Below are positions 7,059-17,220 of a stretch of DNA of 48,068 bases, piece by piece (position 1 is the first letter of the stretch; each line of letters begins with the position of its first letter). The position numbers were made by a program, and so were the translations under genes. The notes beneath the pieces are model-generated. The model did not search any database. It saw only the letters and a list, made by a program, of their open reading frames with translations, and was not told where the DNA came from. This stretch comes from JASEHD01 sp964471945 (GTDB taxonomy: Bacteria; Bacteroidota; Ignavibacteria; UBA10030; SZUA-254): the NCBI GenBank assembly GCA_964471945.1, contig CAYYIJ010000006.1, positions 1 through 48,068 on the forward strand, given 5' to 3'.

Positions 7059-8160
7059 ACACTTTTGATAATTGAATAACCCTTTGAGCAATATCGCTCG
7101 CCGCATTTGGTTTCCCTAATTTTTTACTTTGCTCGCTCATCCGAGCTAACATTGAATCGTCAAGAGTTTGTATTATCTCATTGAATAATTTTTCTTCAAC
7201 TTCATGATCGTTAATTATTTTCGCAGCACCTGATTGCCATAATGAGAGTGCATTCTTGGCTTGATGATCCGCTGCGGCATGTGGATACGGTACAAGAATA
7301 GCCGGTTTTCCAAGTCGGGTCAGCTCAGCAATGGTTGTCGCACCTGCCCGGCAGATTACCAGATCGCTGATAAAATAAGCATAATCCATCCGATATATAA
7401 AAGAACTAACCCAAATTTGCTTTCTTGGGTGTTTTGCTGTCTTTTCTTTCATGCGCAATTCTTCCTCTGCACCAGTTTGCCATATCAAACGAATATTTTT
7501 CTCCATCAATTCGTCAAGCCAACGTTCGACAGCGCAATTGATAGTGGCAGCACCGAGACTTCCGCCAAATACAAGTATAGTTTTACGCTTATTTTCTGCT
7601 TCGAATCCAAAAAACTCATAAGCATCACCCCGATTCACATTCTCCATATTTTGGCGTGTTGGATTTCCCGTGATGAAAACATTTTTCAATGCTGGAAAAT
7701 ATTCCTTGGAACTTTCAAATGTTAAATGTACTTCATTCACTTTAGGTGCAAGTAAACGAGTTGTTACGCCCGGATAACTATTCTGCTCATGGATAAGTGA
7801 TGGGACTTTTAAGTATGTTGCCATTTTTACGATCGGCCCTGAAACGTATCCACCTGTTCCAACAACTACACCGGGTTTAAACTGTTTAATAATCGTATAT
7901 GCTTGTATCATTGAAACTATAACTTTCAAAGGAAACAATAAATTTTTAATCCGCAGATTGCGATGAAAACCGCTAATCCAAATAGTTACAAATCGGTAAC
8001 CAGCTTGCGGCACAATTCGAGATTCAATTTTAGCTCTAGCGCCAATAAAAAGTATTTCAGCATATGGCTCAATCTTTTTAACTTCATCGGCAATCGCAAT
8101 TGCGGGAAACAGATGCCCGCCTGTTCCACCGCAAGCAAATATGACACGAATCAACTTCAA
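7045..8160 (-). CDS. murG: UDP-GlcNAc--lipid I N-acetylglucosaminyltransferase MurG
   Basis: Peripheral membrane GT28 enzyme that converts lipid I to lipid II. It has the N-terminal GGTGGH loop at residues 11-16, the inter-domain segment FGGSLGA and the donor-binding segment RAGATTIAELTRLGKP. At 371 residues it is full length. No ATG or GTG start is available before GGTGGH: the ORF opens with TTG at 8160 or TTG at 8154, just after the ftsW TGA, so translation probably depends on coupling. The 3' end overlaps the next gene by 14 bp. Confidence 0.96.
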   Translation of the reverse strand: MKLIRVIFACGGTGGHLFPAIAIADEVKKIEPYAEILFIGARAKIESRIVPQAGYRFVTIWISGFHRNLRIKNLLFPLKVIVSMIQAYTIIKQFKPGVVVGTGGYVSGPIVKMATYLKVPSLIHEQNSYPGVTTRLLAPKVNEVHLTFESSKEYFPALKNVFITGNPTRQNMENVNRGDAYEFFGFEAENKRKTILVFGGSLGAATINCAVERWLDELMEKNIRLIWQTGAEEELRMKEKTAKHPRKQIWVSSFIYRMDYAYFISDLVICRAGATTIAELTRLGKPAILVPYPHAAADHQAKNALSLWQSGAAKIINDHEVEEKLFNEIIQTLDDSMLARMSEQSKKLGKPNAASDIAQRVIQLSKVYDRE

Positions 8161-8161
8161 A

Positions 8162-9331
8162 TCAGTAGACCTTTCTTGTATTTAAACCATCCGCATCGAT
8201 TGAACCAACCAACGGTATTTCGCTGGCACGTGGATGTAGATCGGTTTGTGTTGAAATATTTAATAACACTCCAATTGCGGCTGCTGAAAACACCATCGAA
8301 GACCCACCATAACTTACAAACGGCATCGGAAGACCCGTTGTTGGAAGAATCCCTAAGGTTACGCTCGCATTAATTAGTGCATACATTGTGATAGCGATAG
8401 TAATGGAAATTGCTAAATTGCAGCCAAAAGGATCGGGCGAATATTTTGCAATTTTAAATCCTCGATACATAATGAGAAAAAATAATCCCAAAAAGAATAT
8501 CGTTCCGATGAAACCGTATTCTTCACCAACGATAGAGAAAACGAAATCGCCGTATGATTCAGGCAAAAAGAAATCACGCTGCTTGCTTTCGCCTGGGCCA
8601 GCACCAAATATTCCACCATTGCCAAAACCTAAAATTGATTGCCAAGCTTGATAATCAGGTTTCGTTTCGCTACCAAAACTGTTAATAAAATCCATTACGC
8701 GTTTTTGACGGTATTCAGCACTGATCATATAAACCATTATCAACGGAAGCAAGCTAAGGAATGTGAGAAAAAGATGCTTGAAGCGTACATTACCGATATA
8801 AAGAACGATCATGCTGAGAAAAAAGATCATAGCACCCATACTAAAATTAGGTTGAGCCATTACGAGCAGCGTAATAATACCGACCCAAATCATCATCGGT
8901 AAAAACCCTTTTTTAAAATCTTTTATATCTTCTCCTTTTTTATTAAAGAGTGTACACAAATGGAATAATAAAGCATATTTTGCAAACTCAGATGGCTGGA
9001 AACCTATGTTGCTAAACCGCAGCCATCGTGTAGCACCTTTTGCTTCTCCGCCAAGAAGAAGCGTACCAATTAACAATACAACAGTTAACACAACAGCAAA
9101 TTTTGTTAACCCCTGAAGACGTCTATAATCCACTCTCATGAAAATAAAGAGAGCAATGATACCGAGAAACACTTTCACCGAATGGCTAATAAGCATATGC
9201 TCGCTATCTCCAGCCCTATGCTGGGCATAGCTGGCTGATGCACTGTATACAACACCGAGACTTAAGAGCATTAGGGTTAGCACAGCAAATAAAACGGGAA
9301 GGTCAATATGATTTTTATTTTCAAGTGACAT
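8162..9331 (-). CDS. ftsW: SEDS peptidoglycan glycosyltransferase FtsW
   Basis: Polytopic SEDS-family glycan polymerase that acts with the class B PBP of the divisome. About ten membrane spans are evident. Family motifs include KGATRWLRF, FQPSEFAKYALL, LPESYGDFVFSIVGEEYG with the conserved extracytoplasmic Asp, and LPMPFVSYGGSS near the C terminus. A usual QPDxG motif reads QPNFS here. The 389 residues include an unremarkable C-terminal tail. ATG at 9331 lies 2 bp after the murD stop. Pairing with ftsI in the same operon supports FtsW rather than RodA. Confidence 0.95.
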   Translation of the reverse strand: MSLENKNHIDLPVLFAVLTLMLLSLGVVYSASASYAQHRAGDSEHMLISHSVKVFLGIIALFIFMRVDYRRLQGLTKFAVVLTVVLLIGTLLLGGEAKGATRWLRFSNIGFQPSEFAKYALLFHLCTLFNKKGEDIKDFKKGFLPMMIWVGIITLLVMAQPNFSMGAMIFFLSMIVLYIGNVRFKHLFLTFLSLLPLIMVYMISAEYRQKRVMDFINSFGSETKPDYQAWQSILGFGNGGIFGAGPGESKQRDFFLPESYGDFVFSIVGEEYGFIGTIFFLGLFFLIMYRGFKIAKYSPDPFGCNLAISITIAITMYALINASVTLGILPTTGLPMPFVSYGGSSMVFSAAAIGVLLNISTQTDLHPRASEIPLVGSIDADGLNTRKVY

Positions 9332-9333
9332 AG

Positions 9334-10704
9334 TTATAATGAATTAACAATTCGTTTAAAAACCAGACCGCGGTGTTCATAATTTTGAAACCAATCGAAC
9401 GAAGCACATGCAGGTGATAGAAGCACGACATCACCGCTTACTGCCAAATCAGACGCTGCACGTACGGCTTCATCCATAGATAATGTTTTAATTACTTTCT
9501 TAATCGAAGAAAATTCCTGATAGACTTTCTCTGCTGTTTCACCAATCGCAACAATAGCTTTAACTTTCTTTTTCACTAAATCATATAATTTTGAATAGTC
9601 GTTTCCTTTATCCCGACCTCCAAGTAAAATAATCAACGGTTCTTCATAAGCTTGCAGCGCATACCAGACCGATTCAACATTCGTAGCTTTCGAATCATTA
9701 ATGAATTTCACACCGTTAACCTTCCGAACAAACTCAAGACGATGTTCAACTCCTTCAAATGTCTTCAAAGTTATTCCAAGCGAATCTGACGATACTCCCA
9801 TCAATTGTGAAGCGAGCGCCGCTGCCATAGCATTATAAAGATTATGGACACCTCGAATTTTGATTTCATTAATTCCAATAATTTCGTTTCGCTTTTTCCC
9901 AACAAACGTAACAAGTTTACCATTTTCAATGAACGCTCCTTCATCAAATTTTCTATCTATTCCAAACGGTAATGAATGAACATGGAGTTCTGCAAATCGC
10001 CTTACTTGCTCACGTGTCTGACCGTCATCATAATTATAAACAAGATAATCTTCATTGGTTTGGTTTTCGAAAATCCGGCATTTTGAAGCGATGTATTTAT
10101 CAAAATCATTATCATATCGATCAAGATGATCTGGTGTTATGTTTAAAATGATAGAAATTCGTGGGTGAAAGGTTTCAATAAAATCTAGCTGGAAACTACT
10201 TACTTCCAATATCGCGGTAGAACTCTCATCAAGTTCTTCGACAAACCCTGAGAAAGCTTTACCGATATTACCGCCAACAATGTGTTTTACTTTTGCATCA
10301 GTAAACATTTTTCCTATTAATGTTGTCGCTGTTGTTTTTCCGTTTGTTCCAGTTACAGCGATTATCGAACTTTTACAAAACCAACTTGCCGCTTCGAGCT
10401 CGGACACGACTATCATACCAAGTTTTTCCGCTTCTTTAATAATAGAAGCATTTGATGAAACCCCTGGACTAATAACGATCATATCAGCATCAAGCACACG
10501 ACCTGTATGGCGACCAACTTCATATTCGATCCCCATCGATTCTAGATTTAGGATTTGGGATTCGAGTTGTTCTCTTCGTTCATTGTCGCTTACATAAATG
10601 TTCGCGCCCATTTTTTTAAGTAGTTGTGCTGCCGCTATACCACTCCGAGCCATACCAAGAATGGAAATTTTCTTCCCAACTATATTTTTTTCATTAATCT
10701 TCAT
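9334..10704 (-). CDS. murD: UDP-N-acetylmuramoylalanine--D-glutamate ligase MurD
   Basis: Adds D-Glu to UDP-MurNAc-L-Ala using ATP. Counted from ATG at 10704 (456 residues), the N-terminal motif KKISILGMARSGIAAA is at about 11-26, the ATP loop GTNGKTT at 119-125, and the C-terminal segments FINDSKATN and LLGGRDKG follow. The reading frame stays open upstream to 10797, but that stretch lies inside mraY and adds 31 residues unlike MurD, so 10704, 5 bp after the mraY stop, is preferred. No strong Shine-Dalgarno is visible. Confidence 0.96.
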   Translation of the reverse strand: MKINEKNIVGKKISILGMARSGIAAAQLLKKMGANIYVSDNERREQLESQILNLESMGIEYEVGRHTGRVLDADMIVISPGVSSNASIIKEAEKLGMIVVSELEAASWFCKSSIIAVTGTNGKTTATTLIGKMFTDAKVKHIVGGNIGKAFSGFVEELDESSTAILEVSSFQLDFIETFHPRISIILNITPDHLDRYDNDFDKYIASKCRIFENQTNEDYLVYNYDDGQTREQVRRFAELHVHSLPFGIDRKFDEGAFIENGKLVTFVGKKRNEIIGINEIKIRGVHNLYNAMAAALASQLMGVSSDSLGITLKTFEGVEHRLEFVRKVNGVKFINDSKATNVESVWYALQAYEEPLIILLGGRDKGNDYSKLYDLVKKKVKAIVAIGETAEKVYQEFSSIKKVIKTLSMDEAVRAASDLAVSGDVVLLSPACASFDWFQNYEHRGLVFKRIVNSL

Positions 10705-10709
10705 ATATT

Positions 10710-11834
10710 TTATCGAACTTTGAAGGTTGATAAACTCAGAATCATCAGAATAATCGCGATTATATAGAATCGCATTACGATTTTCGGCTCTTGCCAACCC
10801 AACATCTCAAAATGATGGTGAAGCGGCGCCATCTTGAAAATTCGCCGTCCTTCTCCATATTTACGTTTTGTATATTTAAAATAATATCTCTGTATAATTA
10901 CTGAAACAGTTTCCATTAAGAAAACTCCACCGAGAATTGGCAGAAGTAACTCTTTCTTGATTAAAACACACAGAGCGCCAATAACACCACCAAGTGCAAG
11001 TGAACCAGTATCACCCATGAAAATCTGCGCCGGATGTGAATTGAACCAAAGAAATCCGAGCGATGCCCCGACAAGTGCTGCACAGTATATACTTAACTCG
11101 CCCGTTCCCCGTAGATACGGTATCGTAAGGTATTGACTAAGATCGAATCGCCCGGTGATATAACTTATTATTGCGAGAGTCAAACCAACGATACCCACTA
11201 AACCCGCAGCTAATCCATCGAGTCCGTCTGTAAGGTTTACAGCATTGCTTGTTGCCGTAATAATGAACACAACCATCGGTATATATAAAATTCCAAAATC
11301 GAGTTCCATATGTTTAAAAAACGGCATTGTTGTGCTTGATTTATATTTCCACAAATCGATATCTATCCATTGTGGAAAAAAATAAATGACACCGCCAACG
11401 ACTAATCCGACAACAATTTGTCCGATGAGTTTGTACTCTTCAATTAATCCTTTTCGCTTCTTTTTCACAACCTTAAGATAATCATCAAGAAATCCAACGC
11501 AGCCGAGTGCTGCTGTAACGAATATGATTAAGCAAATATATCCATTCTTGATGTCTGCCCATAAGATTACTGGAATTAAAAGAGCTCCAAGGATGATCAA
11601 TCCACCCATCGTTGGTGTTCCAGCTTTGTGCAAATGCGATTTAGGAGCTTCAACTTTAGCTGCTTCACCAATTTGATGTTTCTTTAAAATTCGGATTACT
11701 TTTGGGCCAAGCCAAAAAGCGATAATTAATGCTGTCACAGCCGCTGCACCTGCCCGGAAGGTTATATATTTAAATATCCCGAATCCCGGTGGATGCAATG
11801 TGTGATATATGTAATCGAATAGGTAGTACAGCAT
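10710..11834 (-). CDS. mraY: Phospho-N-acetylmuramoyl-pentapeptide transferase MraY
   Basis: Integral membrane enzyme that moves phospho-MurNAc-pentapeptide onto undecaprenyl phosphate to form lipid I. About ten membrane spans; the Asp-rich catalytic segments NAVNLTDGLDGLAAGL and FMGDTGSLALGG and the His-rich loop APLHHHFEM with GWQEPKIV are all conserved. TPTMGGLIIL and the DDYLKV motif are also present. Length is 374 residues. ATG at 11834 lies 6 bp after the murF stop. Confidence 0.98.
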   Translation of the reverse strand: MLYYLFDYIYHTLHPPGFGIFKYITFRAGAAAVTALIIAFWLGPKVIRILKKHQIGEAAKVEAPKSHLHKAGTPTMGGLIILGALLIPVILWADIKNGYICLIIFVTAALGCVGFLDDYLKVVKKKRKGLIEEYKLIGQIVVGLVVGGVIYFFPQWIDIDLWKYKSSTTMPFFKHMELDFGILYIPMVVFIITATSNAVNLTDGLDGLAAGLVGIVGLTLAIISYITGRFDLSQYLTIPYLRGTGELSIYCAALVGASLGFLWFNSHPAQIFMGDTGSLALGGVIGALCVLIKKELLLPILGGVFLMETVSVIIQRYYFKYTKRKYGEGRRIFKMAPLHHHFEMLGWQEPKIVMRFYIIAIILMILSLSTFKVR

Positions 11835-11840
11835 CTAAAA

Positions 11841-13232
11841 TTATACCGCCTGTTTTCGAAATCGTTTTTCTATTTCTGCTACAACTTCTTCCATTTTCAT
11901 CCCACGTGAACCTTTTACAAGTACGATATCACCATTTAAAATAATCTTAGTTACTTCTTTTATTAATTTATCCTTTTGATCATAATGAACTTTTTGAATA
12001 ACATCGGCATTTTGATGAATAAAACGTGCCATCTCGCCATAAGTTAATAAGCAATCTATTCCTATTTTTTTCATGCTATGACCGATCTGTTCATGCTCTT
12101 TTCTTGATGCAGAACCTAATTCTAACATATCAGCAAGTATCGCAATTTTTCTTTTTGGTCCTTTCATCAACCGCAGCGTTTCAAGCGAAGAAAGCAGTGA
12201 ATCGGGATTAGAGTTATATGTATCATTAAGAATCGTAATCGTTCCGATTTTATTTACTTCCATGCGTTTATCAATGCCCGCAAATTCCTTAAGCGCCTTC
12301 TGAATATTTTTCGATGAAACTCCAAAAGTTATACCAACCGCTGACGCGGCTAAACCATTGAGCATCATCTTTTTACCTGGGACCGAAAGTTTAACAAAAA
12401 ACTCTTTCGCATCCCTCGACCTGACTGAAAACTTTGTACATCCTTTTGAATCGATTTCAATAAATTTCCCGCTGATCTGATAATTTGATCTGGAAAATCC
12501 ATACGATATTTTCCGTTCCAATGTTTTCGATTGTTTCACCACATTCTTATCGTCCACATTTACAAAAGCCATTCCGGATTTCGCAATGAAGTGAAAGAGT
12601 TCTCCTTCCGCCCGTGCTGCACCTTTAACGTTTTTGAAAAATTCCAAATGTTCCCTTGCAATGTTAGTAATCAAGCCGTGAGTTGGATGAAGAACATTAC
12701 ATAGATACTTCAATTCCCCAAAATGGTTTGTGCCGATCTCGATGACAGCAATTTCGTGGAATCGGTTCAAGCGAAACAGAGTTTGCGGCACACCAATGTG
12801 ATTATTCAGGTTGCCTGCTGTACACAAAACTTTGTACTTAGCACCAAGAACCGATGCAATCATCTCCTTCACGGTAGTTTTTCCATTGCTTCCTGCAACA
12901 GCAATAAATGGAATAGCGAACTTCCTGCGATAAAGATATGCGAGTTGACCGAGCGCTTCGATTGTATTACGAACCACAAGTACTGGCATGTTTCTATACA
13001 AAAATCGGCTCGCTTTGGAATCTATTACTGCACAGATAGCTCCTCGCGAAAAAGCATTTCTCACAAACGCATGTCCGTCAAACTCTTCTCCACGTATTGC
13101 AAAGAACAATTCTCCCGCCCTGATAGTACGGGAATCGGTAGAAACACCTTTGATATTTTTATTTTCTAACGCATTAAAATTTTGAGCGGCAACATGTTGA
13201 ACGCACAGCAAATCTTTAACCGAGAGATTCAT
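11841..13232 (-). CDS. murF: UDP-N-acetylmuramoyl-tripeptide--D-alanyl-D-alanine ligase MurF
   Basis: Adds D-Ala-D-Ala to the UDP-MurNAc tripeptide. The N-terminal STDSRTIRAGELFFAI segment, the ATP loop GSNGKTT at residues 114-120 (from ATG at 13232) and LNDTYNSNPDS in the C-terminal domain identify it. The 463-residue start at 13232 overlaps the murE end by 17 bp; a TTG at 13253 would add seven residues and is less likely. No ddl is present in this cluster, so the dipeptide ligase must be encoded elsewhere. Confidence 0.96.
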   Translation of the reverse strand: MNLSVKDLLCVQHVAAQNFNALENKNIKGVSTDSRTIRAGELFFAIRGEEFDGHAFVRNAFSRGAICAVIDSKASRFLYRNMPVLVVRNTIEALGQLAYLYRRKFAIPFIAVAGSNGKTTVKEMIASVLGAKYKVLCTAGNLNNHIGVPQTLFRLNRFHEIAVIEIGTNHFGELKYLCNVLHPTHGLITNIAREHLEFFKNVKGAARAEGELFHFIAKSGMAFVNVDDKNVVKQSKTLERKISYGFSRSNYQISGKFIEIDSKGCTKFSVRSRDAKEFFVKLSVPGKKMMLNGLAASAVGITFGVSSKNIQKALKEFAGIDKRMEVNKIGTITILNDTYNSNPDSLLSSLETLRLMKGPKRKIAILADMLELGSASRKEHEQIGHSMKKIGIDCLLTYGEMARFIHQNADVIQKVHYDQKDKLIKEVTKIILNGDIVLVKGSRGMKMEEVVAEIEKRFRKQAV

Positions 13233-14733
13233 TTTCACGGATATACTCTTCAACTATTTGCCTATCATTAAAAAATATTTTCTCACCTCTAATAACCTGA
13301 TAATCTTCGTGTCCTTTCCCCGCAATCAGCACAACATCTCCAGATTGTGCCATGCCGATCGCCATTATTATAGCTTTCCGCCTATCCAGCTCTATATATA
13401 CTTTTGAACCGGATTTAATTCCCTCATAGATTTCATTAACGATTAAATCAGGATTTTCGTTACGAGGATTATCTGAAGTAATTATGGTTATATCGCTCAA
13501 ACTTGATGCGATGTATCCCATCTTGGGCCTCTTACCACGATCACGATTTCCTCCGCAACCGAAAACAGTAATAATTTTTCCTTCATTATTTTTATCAAAA
13601 ACGTTACTGATAGCATGTAGGGCTTTTTCAAGTGCATCTGGAGTATGTGCATAATCAATAACGGCTGTACAACCTTTCCGAGAAACGATGCGCTCAAATC
13701 GCCCAGGTACACTTTTTATAGAACAAAGAGCGGTGCGAATTGTTTTCTGTGGAATACCTAAAGCGATACCAACACTATAAGCAGCGAGTATATTACTTAC
13801 ATTAAAATTACCAATTAACTCGGATTCAATTAATGTTTCTTTTCCTTCATAAATAATTGTAAATTTTAATCCCGTAATTGAAGATGAAATATTTCTACCC
13901 TCGACAATGGCGGAAGTGTTTGTTCCATAAGTTATAATTTTTGCATTAGTCAATTTTGTTAACTTCACACCCCATTCATCATCGACATTTACTATTGCCC
14001 ATGAATCTGATGAAAGATTTTCAAACAATATCATTTTTGCTTGAAAATATTCATTCATCGTACCGTGATAATCAAGATGATCTTGTGTTAAATTAGTAAA
14101 TACACCTGCTTTGAATCTTATGTTATTAACACGATGTTGATGAAGAGCGTGCGACGAAACTTCCATGACGACAGACGAACACTCCGCGCGTGCCATCCTA
14201 TCAAGTAATTCGTTCAATTCGAGCGATTCGGGTGTGGTGTGTGTCGCAGGCAAAATTTGATCGTCAATGGAATACTGAATCGTTCCTATTAATCCTGTTT
14301 TTTCTCCGTTCATCTCAAGCATCGATTTTATCAGATGTGTTGTTGTCGTTTTGCCATTGGTTCCAGTTACACCGATCATTTTCAGTTTTGCTGCTGGATG
14401 ATTAAAATAGTTAGACGATAACTGTGAAAGTGCAATTCGACAGTTAGGCACAACAATTTTTACAACACCAGAGTGGAGAAAAAAAGAATCCGGCAAAGTG
14501 GTATCATCTTCAACAACAACGACCTTAGCTCCCTGATTAATTGCTTGTTCAATGAACATATGACCATCTGACTCTATACCACGAATTGCTATAAATAAAT
14601 CTCCTATCTTAATTTTCCGAGAATCATATTGGAGATGACCAATTTCAACATCTTGAGTTGGAAGTTTCTGTCCATATAATGCCCGAAACATCTTTGATAC
14701 TGTGATTCCATTTAATAATTTTGATAGCGTCAT
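13216..14733 (-). CDS. murE: UDP-MurNAc-L-Ala-D-Glu--meso-diaminopimelate ligase MurE
   Basis: Adds the third residue of the peptidoglycan stem peptide. ATP loop GTNGKTT at residues 124-130; the carbamylated-Lys segment QAKMILFENL (Lys about 233); and DNPR at 421-424, the recognition motif of meso-diaminopimelate-adding enzymes, which predicts DAP-type peptidoglycan. Length is 505 residues, ATG at 14733. It precedes and overlaps murF. Confidence 0.97.
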   Translation of the reverse strand: MTLSKLLNGITVSKMFRALYGQKLPTQDVEIGHLQYDSRKIKIGDLFIAIRGIESDGHMFIEQAINQGAKVVVVEDDTTLPDSFFLHSGVVKIVVPNCRIALSQLSSNYFNHPAAKLKMIGVTGTNGKTTTTHLIKSMLEMNGEKTGLIGTIQYSIDDQILPATHTTPESLELNELLDRMARAECSSVVMEVSSHALHQHRVNNIRFKAGVFTNLTQDHLDYHGTMNEYFQAKMILFENLSSDSWAIVNVDDEWGVKLTKLTNAKIITYGTNTSAIVEGRNISSSITGLKFTIIYEGKETLIESELIGNFNVSNILAAYSVGIALGIPQKTIRTALCSIKSVPGRFERIVSRKGCTAVIDYAHTPDALEKALHAISNVFDKNNEGKIITVFGCGGNRDRGKRPKMGYIASSLSDITIITSDNPRNENPDLIVNEIYEGIKSGSKVYIELDRRKAIIMAIGMAQSGDVVLIAGKGHEDYQVIRGEKIFFNDRQIVEEYIRENESLG

Positions 14734-14746
14734 TATATTCGGATAA

Positions 14747-16714
14747 TTATCGGTTCAAACTAACAACGGTTGACTGTTTTGGCTGACAAATGAGAGAAAT
14801 TTTCATTCCGTTCGTGGCATGAGTTCCAGCCTCTGGTATTTGAGTGATCACGATGCCGGAACCAACGACAACGGGTTCGAACTTTCCAACTTTTAATATT
14901 TCAATTGCTCGCCTCAGACTCTGTCCGCATACATCAGGCACAATCCCTGTAGTGTAATCAGAAGTCTCACTCTTTGGTTGAACTGATGGAACTTGACCAT
15001 TTGTTTTTGCAAATACACTTTTAGTTTTGTTTAGAACATCGGTTGTATTAATTATTTGTTCTGTGATAGCTTTAAAAATTGGCGCACTTACCTTGCCACC
15101 ATAAAACGCACCTGTCTGTGGTCTATCTATCATTACTAAACAAACAATTTTAGGATCGTCTACAGGAAAAAAACCAACGAACGAAGCTACATAATTACCT
15201 TTCTCGTATCCACCGTCTACATATTTTTTCGATGTTCCAGTTTTTCCGGCAATTCTTACACCCGGAATCTTTACGAGCGTACCAGTTCCACGTTCGATAA
15301 CACCTTCTAACATACTTGTTAATAACTCAGCAGTTTCCGAGGAAATTACACTCCGAATTTGCTGGGGTTTAGATGTTCGTACTATTTGATCATAAGCATC
15401 TGTTTCCTTTTTCAATAGATGTGGTCTCATCAAAATTCCATTATTCGCAACGGCTGCATATGCACATGCGATCTGAAGCGGGGTAGAGCCGACTTCATAT
15501 CCATACGAAAGAGTATTCAGGGAGGTTGACCACCAATCTATGGGTTTTTTCAACGTACCATTCAATTCACCAGGAAAATCAATATTCGTAGCAATTCCGA
15601 AACCATAATCGCGAGCCATCTTATAAAACCTTTCACATCCAATTATATCGCTCACTTTCGCCATTACTATATTACTCGATATTTCCATTGCCTCCTGAAA
15701 GGTTATCCATTCAGATTTGTGAGTATCGACAATTTTTCTTGTCCGTTTCGATGATACCTGAACAATATAAACACCCTTTTCAGCATAAAATTTTTTTTCG
15801 GGTTTTACCAAATGATGTTCCAGCGCTGCCGAAGCAGTTATAATCTTAAAGACTGATCCAGGTTCATACAAATCTGTAACAGCTCGCAGCCGTTGGTGTT
15901 CCTTCGCATACTTACCAAAATAATTAGGATTTATACTTGGGTATTGTGCAATCGCTAAAATTTCTCCGGTTCGCGGTTGAAGAACGACAACGATTCCACC
16001 TTCTGCTTTATTGTCTTCAATTCCTTTTTTCAATGCTTTTTCGGCTATCACTTGTAATTTAAGATCGATAGTAAGAAAAATATTGTTACCCTTCTGTGGT
16101 TCAATTCTTGGATAATCAACTGAAGGGCGTGCGCGTCCTAACCCATCACGCTGAAAAACAACGTAACCGTTCGTTCCTTTTAATTCTTTATCGAACTGTT
16201 TTTCAACGCCCGCTAATCCGACATTGTCTATGTTAGTGGAGCCAATTAGTTGCCCTGCAATTTGATCATTGAAATATAACCGCTTCGGTTCGCGGCGAAC
16301 GACTACTCCATTGAGTTTCTTAATATCAATTTCTTTAAGATATTTTGCATCCACGAATCGCTCTAACCAAACAAAGCGAGAGTCAGATTTTAACTCATCT
16401 AAGTAATAATTTTTATGTTTACCAAATACGTTAGAAAATATATTGGCAATCGCTTTTGCATCTTCAGCGGCGAGCATCGGATCTGCGGCAAAAGAAACAT
16501 AAGTGGCATTCGAAGCCAAACTATTACCATTCCGATCATATAACATACCGCGTGGTGCAGGCAGCACAATTTTTGATTGATACTGTTTTTGGGCAATCTT
16601 TCGATATTTTTCGGATTCAACAATTTGAATCTGGATTATCCTCAAACCCACAACAATAAAAAATATTCCAACAACGATTCTGAGTAATCGGATACGGAGT
16701 TGATTACCTTTCAT
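14747..16714 (-). CDS. ftsI: Class B penicillin-binding protein FtsI with C-terminal PASTA domain
   Basis: Septal transpeptidase partner of FtsW. Numbering from ATG at 16714 (655 residues): membrane span about 8-28, dimerisation segment beginning APRGMLYDRNG, active-site SVFK at 287-290, SSN at 346-348 and KTGT at 491-494, then a single PASTA domain at about 589-644. PASTA domains are common in Spo/PBP2x-type proteins and occur in some FCB FtsI. The frame is open to a TTG at 16780, just after the ftsL-like stop, and a GTG at 16762, so the N terminus may be up to 22 residues longer; no Shine-Dalgarno decides it. Confidence 0.94.
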   Translation of the reverse strand: MKGNQLRIRLLRIVVGIFFIVVGLRIIQIQIVESEKYRKIAQKQYQSKIVLPAPRGMLYDRNGNSLASNATYVSFAADPMLAAEDAKAIANIFSNVFGKHKNYYLDELKSDSRFVWLERFVDAKYLKEIDIKKLNGVVVRREPKRLYFNDQIAGQLIGSTNIDNVGLAGVEKQFDKELKGTNGYVVFQRDGLGRARPSVDYPRIEPQKGNNIFLTIDLKLQVIAEKALKKGIEDNKAEGGIVVVLQPRTGEILAIAQYPSINPNYFGKYAKEHQRLRAVTDLYEPGSVFKIITASAALEHHLVKPEKKFYAEKGVYIVQVSSKRTRKIVDTHKSEWITFQEAMEISSNIVMAKVSDIIGCERFYKMARDYGFGIATNIDFPGELNGTLKKPIDWWSTSLNTLSYGYEVGSTPLQIACAYAAVANNGILMRPHLLKKETDAYDQIVRTSKPQQIRSVISSETAELLTSMLEGVIERGTGTLVKIPGVRIAGKTGTSKKYVDGGYEKGNYVASFVGFFPVDDPKIVCLVMIDRPQTGAFYGGKVSAPIFKAITEQIINTTDVLNKTKSVFAKTNGQVPSVQPKSETSDYTTGIVPDVCGQSLRRAIEILKVGKFEPVVVGSGIVITQIPEAGTHATNGMKISLICQPKQSTVVSLNR

Positions 16715-16782
16715 TATGGTAATATCGAATTTCGGCTCAATATGTTCTATTTTTTCATTCACAGGTTTGTCAACATTCAATA

Positions 16783-17220
16783 TTAATCTAGAATTCGTTC
16801 GGCTCGATTCATATCTAATTCAAACCACACTGGTTGTTCTTTTGGGTAGATAAGACCAAGTTGTTTCGTCGCAATAATTTGTTCGATACGCTCCAAACTG
16901 GTTTTCCGGTTAATCTCTGCCCGGAGAAATTCATTGGTATTATTCACTTTATCGCACTGATTTTTTAGATCATTGACTTCGATAACGAGCCGATTGACTG
17001 AAATTTTATTCCAGATATAAAAAACAATTACCAAAGAGGTAAAAATAAGTAGACTAATGATCTTAAACGGGGATCGCGTTCTAGTCTTTAAACGTCTGTT
17101 ACCTCTCGGGGCATAATCTGTATTGTTCGGGATTGTTCCTCCATTGTAAATATATCGCTGCCCTTGAAGTTCCGGACTAACAGTGGTTTCAATGTTCGTT
17201 TCAGAGTTTGAGATATTCAT
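16783..17220 (-). CDS. FtsL-like divisome protein
   Basis: A 145-residue bitopic protein: a polar N-terminal tail of about 50 residues, one membrane span at about 52-71, then a heptad-rich coiled-coil stretch (about 72-115) and a short C-terminal segment ATKQLGLIYPKEQPVWFEL. This architecture and its place between rsmH and ftsI match FtsL, which forms the FtsQ-L-B complex that activates FtsWI. FtsL is poorly conserved in sequence, so the call depends on topology and synteny. ATG at 17220 overlaps the rsmH stop by 4 bp (ATGA). Confidence 0.82.
   Translation of the reverse strand: MNISNSETNIETTVSPELQGQRYIYNGGTIPNNTDYAPRGNRRLKTRTRSPFKIISLLIFTSLVIVFYIWNKISVNRLVIEVNDLKNQCDKVNNTNEFLRAEINRKTSLERIEQIIATKQLGLIYPKEQPVWFELDMNRAERILD

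Noticed and set aside
7059..7106. Longer reading of the two-span membrane protein
   Set aside because: It would lie 62 bp inside murG; ATG 7058 gives a small overlap and a normal polar N terminus.
10705..10797. Longer MurD N terminus (31 extra residues)
   Set aside because: The extension lies within mraY and does not resemble MurD; ATG 10704 fits the family and the operon spacing.
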